Source: an uncultured Collinsella sp. (GTDB lineage Bacteria; Actinomycetota; Coriobacteriia; Coriobacteriales; Coriobacteriaceae). From it: a stretch of 10,312 bases of DNA. Shown here piece after piece: positions 1 to 6,011 of the stretch. The translations under genes were made by a program, and so were the position numbers. The stretch covers positions 1-10,312 of the forward strand of contig CABQHR010000052.1 in the NCBI GenBank assembly GCA_902463875.1, written 5' to 3'. The first letter of the stretch is position 1. Each line of letters opens with the position of its first letter. Under the pieces are notes generated by a model. The model was not told the DNA's origin and ran no database searches. It saw only the letters and a program-made list of their open reading frames with translations.

Positions 1-158
1 TCGACGCGCTGATCACGAACTTCCACGTGCCGCGCTCCACGCTCATGATGCTCGTAAGCGCGCTTGCCACCCGCGACCAGATCATGGATGCCTACGCCGC
101 TGCTATCGAAGAGCGCTACCGCTTCTTCAGCTTTGGCGACGCGATGCTCATTTTGTAG
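1..158 (+). CDS. queA: queA, 3' end (S-adenosylmethionine:tRNA ribosyltransferase-isomerase), partial
   Basis: Only the last 51 codons lie in the window; the reading frame begins at base 3 and stops with TAG at 156-158. QueA transfers and isomerises the ribosyl part of S-adenosylmethionine onto preQ1 in tRNA, giving epoxyqueuosine; it is a cytoplasmic enzyme. The tail carries the family's C-terminal signatures: [15 protein letters not shown] near the window edge and [13 protein letters not shown] at the very end, which match the usual NFHLPKSTLLMLVSA and YRF(F/Y)S(F/Y)GDAMLI blocks. The enzyme for the preceding step, tgt, lies downstream at 3787 on the same strand, separated by two unrelated genes. 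The stop codon runs straight into a perfect hairpin (159-185). The family call is secure; nothing can be said about the missing N-terminal part. Confidence 0.93.
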   Translation, partial: DALITNFHVPRSTLMMLVSALATRDQIMDAYAAAIEERYRFFSFGDAMLIL

Positions 159-185
159 GTTACGGCGTTTTACAAACGCCGTAAC
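159..185 (+). terminator. Perfect 12-bp hairpin at the queA stop codon
   Basis: GTTACGGCGTTT (159-170) pairs with AAACGCCGTAAC (174-185) around a TAC loop. The pairing can extend by one G-C using the last base of the stop codon. It is placed like a terminator, but no T-run follows (CCGGCC comes next), so it is not a textbook intrinsic terminator. The same hairpin recurs after the pepV-like gene (9888-9915, also perfect) and, in decayed form, after the dehydrogenase (3352-3379). Each time it is followed by the structured RNA element. Confidence 0.55.
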
Positions 186-189
186 CGGC

Positions 190-304
190 CGACGCTGCAA
201 ACCCCCCTAAGCGGCAATCTGATGTTCAATCGTCGGGCATGACCAGAAGGTCAATGCCCCCCTCTTTCACGTCACCTTGCTCGCTTAGGGGCGTTTTCGC
301 TGAC
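190..304 (+). ncRNA. Structured RNA element, copy A (3' of queA)
   Basis: This 115-nt element begins CGACGCTGC and ends CGCTGAC. P1 is 199-213 pairing with 282-296 (14 of 15 pairs, with a C203/C292 mismatch). P2 is TGATGT (220-225) with ACGTCA (269-274), including one T/G wobble. P3 is GGGCAT (235-240) with ATGCCC (254-259), capped by GACC-AGAA-GGTC (241-252). Copies at 3384-3499 and 9920-10034 keep the unpaired motifs CAATC, TTCAAT, TTTCA and CCTTG but change both arms of P1, P2 and P3 together. The wobble pair is legal only if the plus strand is transcribed. The function is unknown. It could be a known Collinsella RNA motif (Rfam has a 'Collinsella-1' family), but I cannot confirm that by reading. 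Confidence 0.7.
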
Positions 305-319
305 TTTGCCAAAGCATCG

Positions 320-358
320 GCAGGTACTCATTGGGGACGTACTTAAATGAGTGCCTGC
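320..358 (+). repeat. Hairpin repeat with GGGGACGTACTTA loop, copy 1
   Basis: GCAGGTACTCATT (320-332) pairs with AATGAGTGCCTGC (346-358) with one T/G wobble, around the 13-nt loop GGGGACGTACTTA. A second copy at 3541-3569 has the same loop region but a shorter stem. The loop resembles the stem sequence TTGGGGACGTTCTT of the hairpin at 438-493, which suggests one family of REP-like palindromes. Confidence 0.7.
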
Positions 359-360
359 AG

Positions 361-427
361 AATGAGAGTGGATAATCTCCCGTTTTTGGCCTGCTTGGGG
401 GCTCAAAGTGGGAGATTATCCACTCTC
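361..427 (+). repeat. Long hairpin repeat, GTGGATAATCTCCC type, copy 1
   Basis: GAGAGTGGATAATCTCCC (364-381) is the exact reverse complement of 410-427: an 18-bp perfect stem with a 28-nt loop that starts GTTTTTGGCC. A second, partly decayed copy lies at 3578-3645 upstream of tgt, with the same stem core and the same GTTTTTGG loop start. The hairpin at 6638-6700 has a different stem but, on the minus strand, also starts its loop with GTTTTTGGC. Confidence 0.75.
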
Positions 428-437
428 GTCATTGGGC

Positions 438-493
438 TAGTCGTTGGGGACGTTCTTGTTTGACTAGTCGTTTAAGAACGTCCCCAATGACTA
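438..493 (+). repeat. 20-bp hairpin repeat (TAGTC...TTGGGGACGTTCTT), copy 1
   Basis: 438-457 pairs with 474-493 over 20 positions with one G/T wobble. The 16-nt loop (458-473) contains the palindrome GACTAGTC. An inverted copy lies at 10062-10119 with exactly the reverse-complement loop. The right arm ends on the stop codon of the minus-strand coiled-coil gene (491-493), so it may end that gene's transcript, although there is no T-run. The form is like REP elements mobilised by REP-associated tyrosine transposases; no transposase gene is in this window. Confidence 0.75.
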
Positions 494-2254
494 CTTGCTT
501 GCGAACAGCCAGACTAGGATGATCGCCAGGATTGCGGCGACGATGCAGACGATGGCGCCGGTGAATTTGATGCGTGAGTCGCGGGTACGTTCGCGCACCG
601 CGTCCTCGGTGGCCTCGAGCTGGGCGACTTCTCGCTCGGTCTCGGCGTGTTCGGCTTTGTCTCGGGCCAAGGATCCTGCAAGCGACTCAGTGATCTCTGG
701 GTGGTCGTGCACTTCGGTCGCCTGTTCGATGATCGACTGCGCATGTGCGGCATCTGCTTGGGCGTTGGCGATGCTCTGCTCCTGGTCGCGGCGTGCCTTG
801 TCCTCGGCAGTGATCTTCTCGCGCAGTTCGCGCTGACGAGTCGCGGCGGCTGTCTTCGCCGTCTGCAGCTCGTCGCGCGCGGCATCGGCTTCGGTCGTCA
901 CGGCTTGGTGCGCGCGTTTTGCGTCGGCGATAGGGGCTTGAGCCTGCTCGACGGCCTGCTCGGCTGCGGCAAGCGAGTGCTCAAGGTCGACGGTGATGCG
1001 CGGGACATCTTCTTCGGCTTTACGCAGGGCATCTGCCGTGTCGGAAATCTGCATCGAGAGCTCGCTGGTGCGCACCGTATAGTTGGCGGGATTTGCCGAG
1101 GGATTGCGTTGCAGCTCGGCATACTCATGACGCAGCGTCTCGAGCTGGGCGCGCGTGGCGTCGACGGTTTGTTGTGCGGCGGCAATGCCGGCGTCTCGCT
1201 CTGCCTTCACCTTGTCGCGGATGCGCTTGGAATCCTCAAGACGTCGAACGAGGCGGTTGCCGGTCTCGCGTGAGCTCGCCTCGCGGGCCTCCACGGCGTC
1301 GAGCGCGGTCTTCAGACGGAGCTCAGTCGCGTCATCCTCTGTCTTCATTTGTTCGAGCTGACCCTTGAGCTCTGTCGCTTTGGAGGCGCGGGCATCACGG
1401 TCAATCTCGGCGGCCGCTGCAGTCTTTTGGGCCGTGGCAATCGCCTGGCGCTGATCGGCAACGATCTGGTCGTAGCGGCCTGCGATATCCTGGCGCGTCT
1501 CGAGTTCCTCGGCCTGATCGGCAATGCGCTGCTCAAGTTCGGCCAGGTGGGCGCGGGCATCGGCAAGTGCCTTTTTCGCGGCGTTCATCTCGCGCATGGC
1601 TGAGGCGCCCTGGGCGATAAAGGTGCCCACGGCGTTCGCAGTGTTCGAAACGGCGGTCCCCAGATCGCGGCTCGCGGCGGGGGAGTGCGAGGCGGTCGGG
1701 CGAGCGGTGTCGGCAGCGTCCGCATCGGCAGCCTGCGGCACGGCGATATTGCCGGTACCGCCCTCGATCACAGAAAAGCCTGCTGCGTGCGGGTCGACCG
1801 CATCGGTGCCAATCGTGGGGTGCTCGAGCTGCAGAAACGAGGGCATGGTGCTGCCCTGGTCGGCAACCGGAGTCTCGCCGGGTACAAAGGTCGATGCCGC
1901 CTCGGCGGCCTCCTCTTCCTCGGCGTCAACGTCAGCGTCGGCCACGGCGTCTTTCATCGCTTTGACGGCATCCATCATGGAGTCCATGACGGCGTCGAGC
2001 TCTTCTTCCGAAGAAACCTCGATAGGGCCCGCAGCTTGCGGAGCAGCATCCTGTACGGGGTGGTCGTCCTGAGCGGGCGCATCGTCGTTTTGCTCGCCTG
2101 CATCTTCGGCGCCGGGGGTTTCCGCCGTAGCGCTTTCGTCTAAGATGGGGTCGTCGAGGCCAATATCATCGCAGGTCACAGCGTCAGCATCTGCAGTGAC
2201 GTCTGCGGAATCATCAATATGCTGTTGAGTCTGGGGGTCCAGCTCGTCTGTCAT
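491..2254 (-). CDS. Acidic coiled-coil protein with C-terminal membrane anchor, unknown function
   Basis: I do not recognise this 587-aa protein as a named family. Residues 1-120 are very acidic and rich in Asp, Glu and Ala, and are probably disordered. Residues 120-215 are low-complexity. From about 220 to 560 there are long Ala/Glu/Lys/Arg/Gln heptad-like stretches typical of coiled coil, broken near 384-395 by a Pro/Asn-rich turn. Residues 565-584 are one hydrophobic segment (GAIVCIVAAILAIILVWLF) followed by only three residues, ASK. There is no signal peptide, so it is probably a tail-anchored inner-membrane protein with its coiled coil in the cytoplasm. The chosen ATG (2254) lies 9 nt after GAGGAG; the in-frame ATG at 2260 is only 3 nt from it, and upstream extension to 2377 lacks a ribosome binding site. 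It is divergent from the dehydrogenase gene. A structural or envelope role is a guess. Confidence 0.8.
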   Translation of the reverse strand: MTDELDPQTQQHIDDSADVTADADAVTCDDIGLDDPILDESATAETPGAEDAGEQNDDAPAQDDHPVQDAAPQAAGPIEVSSEEELDAVMDSMMDAVKAMKDAVADADVDAEEEEAAEAASTFVPGETPVADQGSTMPSFLQLEHPTIGTDAVDPHAAGFSVIEGGTGNIAVPQAADADAADTARPTASHSPAASRDLGTAVSNTANAVGTFIAQGASAMREMNAAKKALADARAHLAELEQRIADQAEELETRQDIAGRYDQIVADQRQAIATAQKTAAAAEIDRDARASKATELKGQLEQMKTEDDATELRLKTALDAVEAREASSRETGNRLVRRLEDSKRIRDKVKAERDAGIAAAQQTVDATRAQLETLRHEYAELQRNPSANPANYTVRTSELSMQISDTADALRKAEEDVPRITVDLEHSLAAAEQAVEQAQAPIADAKRAHQAVTTEADAARDELQTAKTAAATRQRELREKITAEDKARRDQEQSIANAQADAAHAQSIIEQATEVHDHPEITESLAGSLARDKAEHAETEREVAQLEATEDAVRERTRDSRIKFTGAIVCIVAAILAIILVWLFASK

Positions 2255-2393
2255 AGGCATGTGCTCCTCATCGTTGTTTGTCACCCTATGATAAAGTCTC
2301 GCGCCGACATCCCGCGCGCTGCAGCAAAGTTTCAAAACGTGTTCGATGGCTCGCGTCGATAGCAAAAACTCGGCCACTTTATCCAGTTTGTAC

Positions 2394-2423
2394 TTGACAA
2401 TCCCTTCGCCGAAAGACGTTATG
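2394..2423 (+). promoter_or_regulatory. Candidate promoter for the dehydrogenase gene
   Basis: TTGACA (2394-2399) is a consensus -35 box, with GTTATG (2418-2423) at 18 nt as a moderate -10 box. A second possibility nearer the gene is TTGCAT (2470-2475) with TTATTT (2493-2498) at 17 nt. Both lie in the AT-richer gap between the divergent genes. No operator was recognised. Confidence 0.4.
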
Positions 2424-2548
2424 CCGTTCGCCTGCCGAGGCCTTTTCTTTTCACTTGAACCCGTTAAAGTTGCATTTCAGCTTTTGTCGCGTTTATTTGG
2501 ATGCGCGCAGTCGGCGGGTGCGCCCGTCGCGATTTGAAAGGACTTTAT

Positions 2549-3349
2549 ATGGGACTTTTCACTGGTAAGACCGTGATCGTCACCGGCGGTGGCAAGGCCA
2601 CGCTCAAGGATGGCTCCGCTGGCTCCATCGGCTACGGTATCGACATCGCTTTTGCCAAGGAGGGCGCAAACCTCGTCATTACCGGCCGCAACGTTGCCAA
2701 GCTCGAGGCTGCCAAGGAATCCCTCGAGGCCGAGTACGGCGTCAAGGTTCTGCCTGTTCAGGCCGATGTCTCGGCTGGTCAGGACAACGAGGCCGTCGTC
2801 CAGAACGTCATCGACAAGGCTATTGAGGAGTTCGGCCGCATCGACGCCGTCGTCAACAATGCTCAGGCCAGCGCTTCGGGCGTGACCATCGCCGACCACA
2901 CCATGGACCAGTTCAACCTCGCCATTTACTCCGGTCTGTATGCCACCTACCTGTACATGCAGAAGGCCTACCCGCACCTGAAGGAGACCAAGGGCTCCGT
3001 GGTCAACTTTGCTTCGGGCGCCGGCCTGTTTGGCAACTACGGCCAGTGCAGCTATGCCGCCGCCAAGGAAGGCATCCGCGGTCTGACCCGCGTCGCTGCC
3101 AACGAGTGGGGCAAGGACGGCATCAACGTCAATATCGTTTGCCCGCTTGCTTGGACCGCCGCGCTCGAGAACTTCCAGGATGCCTATCCCGAGGCGTTCA
3201 AGGCCAACGTCCACATGCCGCCGGCGGGTCACTACGGCGACGTCGAGAAGGAAATCGGCCGCGTTGTCGTTCAGCTCTGCGGTCCCGACTTTAAGTATAT
3301 GAACGGCGAGACCGTCACCCTCGAGGGTGGCATGGGCCAGCGTCCTTAG
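2549..3349 (+). CDS. Short-chain dehydrogenase/reductase, 12alpha-hydroxysteroid dehydrogenase-like
   Basis: This 266-aa classical SDR is an NAD(P)-dependent oxidoreductase of the cytoplasm. The Rossmann entry starts VTGGGKATLKDGSAGSIGYG (11-30), where the glycine loop is longer than the usual TGxxxGxG. Gly46-Arg47 after the second strand suggests NADP(H). Other motifs are ADVS (72-75), NNAQ (103-106), the catalytic Ser156 in NFASG, and Tyr169/Lys173 in SYAAAK. From memory, the stretches NNAQASASG, YSGLYAT, NFASGAGLFGN, SYAAAKEGIRGL and TLEGGMGQRP closely match bacterial 12alpha-hydroxysteroid dehydrogenases from gut Clostridia and Eggerthella. Bile-acid oxidation is therefore plausible, but the substrate is inferred. 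The chosen ATG follows AAAGGA by 6 nt; an earlier in-frame ATG at 2501 has no such site. The gene is monocistronic, and the stop is followed by a hairpin and structured RNA copy B. Confidence 0.85.
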   Translation: MGLFTGKTVIVTGGGKATLKDGSAGSIGYGIDIAFAKEGANLVITGRNVAKLEAAKESLEAEYGVKVLPVQADVSAGQDNEAVVQNVIDKAIEEFGRIDAVVNNAQASASGVTIADHTMDQFNLAIYSGLYATYLYMQKAYPHLKETKGSVVNFASGAGLFGNYGQCSYAAAKEGIRGLTRVAANEWGKDGINVNIVCPLAWTAALENFQDAYPEAFKANVHMPPAGHYGDVEKEIGRVVVQLCGPDFKYMNGETVTLEGGMGQRP

Positions 3350-3351
3350 GG

Positions 3352-3379
3352 GTTCCGCCGTTCTACCGAACGCCGTAAC
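3352..3379 (+). terminator. Degenerate GTTACGGCG-type hairpin after the dehydrogenase
   Basis: 3352-3363 pairs with 3368-3379 at 10 of 12 positions around a TACC loop. The right arm (ending CGCCGTAAC) is identical to that of the perfect hairpins at 159-185 and 9888-9915; the left arm carries the changes. It starts 3 nt after the stop codon. No T-run follows. Confidence 0.45.
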
Positions 3380-3383
3380 GGGC

Positions 3384-3499
3384 CGACGCTGCGCGGGCCG
3401 CATTTGGACAATCTGCCGTTCAATTTCAAGGGCGCGACCAGAAGGTCAGCGCCCTTTCATTTCACGGCACCTTGTCTCAAATGCGACCCGCTCGCTGAC
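3384..3499 (+). ncRNA. Structured RNA element, copy B (3' of the dehydrogenase)
   Basis: This copy is 116 nt and opens and closes with the same CGACGCTGC and CGCTGAC as copy A. The helices are rewritten: P1 is GCGGG-C-CGCATTTG (3393-3406) against CAAATGCG-A-CCCGC (3478-3491). P2 is TGCCGT (3414-3419) against ACGGCA (3464-3469). P3 is AAGGGCGC (3428-3435) against GCGCCCTT (3449-3456), capped by the same GACC-AGAA-GGTC. The unpaired CAATC, TTCAAT, TTTCA and CACCTTG are kept. P1 shares almost no sequence with the other copies yet pairs at 13 of 14 positions. This is the strongest evidence in the window for selection on RNA structure. Confidence 0.72.
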
Positions 3500-3540
3500 G
3501 TTGCCAAAATATCGGCGTTGCCGTGGCTGGTAAATAGCTC

Positions 3541-3569
3541 CACTCATCGGGGACGTACTTAAATGAGTG
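3541..3569 (+). repeat. Hairpin repeat with GGGGACGTACTTA core, copy 2
   Basis: CACTCAT (3541-3547) pairs with ATGAGTG (3563-3569). The stretch GGGGACGTACTTAAATGAGTG is shared with copy 1 at 333-353. The stem is shorter here (7 bp against 13), so this copy is decayed. Confidence 0.6.
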
Positions 3570-3577
3570 CCCGCAGA

Positions 3578-3645
3578 ATGAAAGTGGATAATCTCCCGTT
3601 TTTGGGCTGTGCTTTGGGCAAAAGTGGGAGATTATCCACGCTCAT
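3578..3645 (+). repeat. Long hairpin repeat, GTGGATAATCTCCC type, copy 2
   Basis: GTGGATAATCTCCC (3584-3597) is the exact reverse complement of 3626-3639, with a 28-nt loop beginning GTTTTTGGG. After a 2x2 mismatch, ATGA (3578-3581) pairs with TCAT (3642-3645). The segment ATCCACGCTCAT from its right arm is repeated directly at 3663-3674, possibly the remnant of another arm. It lies about 100 bp upstream of the tgt promoter. Confidence 0.72.
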
Positions 3646-3743
3646 CCGGTAAGCGTCCAAAAATCCACGCTCATTTGCCGTGTCCCTGCCGTATCCTCCT
3701 CGCACCAGTTTCTGTCGAGTCGGTGCTTCTTGCGGGTTGCCCG

Positions 3744-3749
3744 TATAAT
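3744..3749 (+). promoter_or_regulatory. tgt promoter -10 box
   Basis: A perfect TATAAT lies 37 nt before the tgt start codon. No good -35 box is found at 16-19 nt upstream. The tgt ribosome binding site AAGGAG (3772-3777) is 9 nt before the ATG. So tgt appears to have its own promoter and not to be read only from queA. Confidence 0.5.
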
Positions 3750-3786
3750 GGTTTGCGTATGAACCGCAACCAAGGAGTTCCAGTTT

Positions 3787-4926
<1,140 letters not shown>

Positions 4927-5139
4927 GAGCGGCACGGGCGCTTGCAAGGCGTGGGCAACGGCAAGGGGCGAGCACCGGCCGGTCGGCACATTCGCTGACA
5001 CTGCTTGCGCGGCCGCTGACCGATAGCTTGCAAGCACTTGATGCATCGTGGGTACCATACCGGATAGTTGATGTTCGGGCGGTTGTTTGGCGCATGGCGT
5101 CGACCCCGCCCGTTTTTCTTTTTCTCGATAGGAGTACTC

Positions 5140-5898
5140 ATGATTAAGAACGAGAATGTCGAGGGCGAGCCTGCCTACGACGAGACGTACCGCCGCGGCC
5201 CCGTGGTCATGCGCGGCCCCATGATTCCCAAGGACAACACCTACGCCAACCTGCTGGCGCCCGAGGACTCGACCGACTGGTTGCACACCGACCCCTGGCG
5301 CGTGCTGCGCATTCAGGCAGAGTTCGTTGATGGTTTTGGCGCACTTGCCGAGCTTGGTCCTGCGGTGACCATCTTCGGCAGTGCCCGCACGCCCAAGACC
5401 GATCCGCTCTACAAGGCGGCACGCGCCGTTGGCCGCAAGATCGCCCAGCGCGGCGTGGCGGTTATCACCGGCGGTGGTCCCGGCGTCATGGAGGCGGCCA
5501 ACAGGGGAGCGGCGAGCGCCAACGGCAAGTCGGTCGGCTTGGGTATCGAGCTTCCGCACGAGCAGGGGCTCAATAAATACGTGAACCTCGGCATGGACTT
5601 CCGCTACTTCTTTGTGCGCAAAACCATGTTCGTTAAGTACAGCTCGGGCGCCATCGTATTTCCCGGCGGCTTTGGCACGCTCGACGAGATGTTCGAGGTT
5701 CTCACGCTGGTGCAGACGCACAAGGTCAAGCGCATGCCGCTCGTGCTGGTGGGCACCGAGTACTGGCAGGGCCTATTCGACTGGCTCAACGGCCCGGTGA
5801 TGAGCACCGGTATGATTAGCCCGCTCGATCCGGATCTGGTACACATTACCGACGACCTCAACGAGGCCGTTGACATTGCGCTCAGCGGGCTGATGTAG
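5140..5898 (+). CDS. LOG-family nucleotide 5'-monophosphate phosphoribohydrolase (TIGR00730-type)
   Basis: This is a 252-aa Rossmann-like protein of the LOG ('lysine decarboxylase-like') family, whose members hydrolyse the N-glycosidic bond of nucleoside 5'-monophosphates (cytokinin ribotides in plants, purine or pyrimidine nucleotides in bacteria). The diagnostic motifs are GGGPGVMEAANRGA (111-124) and PGGFGTLDE (175-183), with the conserved Arg160-Lys161 in VRKTMF between them. VTIFGSAR (76-83) is the first strand. The roughly 70-residue N-terminal extension (including DPWRVLRIQAEFVDGF) marks the larger bacterial subgroup rather than the short 180-aa LOGs. The ATG at 5140 follows AGGAG by 5 nt; an in-frame upstream extension to 5068 has no ribosome binding site. 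The natural substrate cannot be read from sequence, and old 'lysine decarboxylase' labels for this family are misleading. It is probably monocistronic, 213 nt after tgt. Confidence 0.9.
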   Translation: MIKNENVEGEPAYDETYRRGPVVMRGPMIPKDNTYANLLAPEDSTDWLHTDPWRVLRIQAEFVDGFGALAELGPAVTIFGSARTPKTDPLYKAARAVGRKIAQRGVAVITGGGPGVMEAANRGAASANGKSVGLGIELPHEQGLNKYVNLGMDFRYFFVRKTMFVKYSSGAIVFPGGFGTLDEMFEVLTLVQTHKVKRMPLVLVGTEYWQGLFDWLNGPVMSTGMISPLDPDLVHITDDLNEAVDIALSGLM

Positions 5899-5928
5899 AT
5901 CAATCGTGCCCACGCGACATGAATACGC

Positions 5929-5964
5929 ATGGCAATCTGATGTTATCTAACATCAGATTGCCAT
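5929..5964 (+). promoter_or_regulatory. Perfect 17-bp palindrome upstream of the toxin-antitoxin operon
   Basis: ATGGCAATCTGATGTTA (5929-5945) is the exact reverse complement of 5948-5964, with a 2-nt spacer TC. It sits 30 nt after the LOG stop and is followed by TTTATATT, so it could terminate LOG transcription. It also ends 10 nt before the TATACT box of the toxin-antitoxin operon, where an antitoxin operator is expected. Both roles are possible. The half-site GGCAATCTGATGTT also occurs in structured RNA copy A (213-226). Confidence 0.6.
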
Positions 5965-5974
5965 TTATATTGGG

Positions 5975-5980
5975 TATACT
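5975..5980 (+). promoter_or_regulatory. -10 box of the toxin-antitoxin operon
   Basis: TATACT lies 31 nt before the antitoxin ATG. The -35 position falls inside the right arm of the palindrome at 5929-5964 and has no good consensus, which fits a promoter covered by its own repressor. The antitoxin ribosome binding site AGGAGG (6000-6005) is 6 nt before the ATG and sits in a small GCGA/TCGC hairpin. Confidence 0.4.
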
Positions 5981-6011
5981 GGTGTAAAAGACGAGGGCGA
6001 GGAGGTCGCAA

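Noticed and set aside
159..493. CRISPR array
   Set aside because: The repeats here are hairpins of different types with no regular direct repeat-spacer periodicity.
2477..3403. 308-codon open frame on the minus strand opposite the dehydrogenase
   Set aside because: Antisense shadow of a complete SDR; no ribosome binding site or recognisable domain.
5068..5139. Upstream start for the LOG gene
   Set aside because: The extension is Phe/Arg-rich, unlike the family, has no ribosome binding site and covers the AGGAG that serves the start at 5140.
5980..5990. TGGTGTAAAAG shared with 10127-10137
   Set aside because: An 11-base match with no shared context; likely chance, and not at the same distance from any gene.
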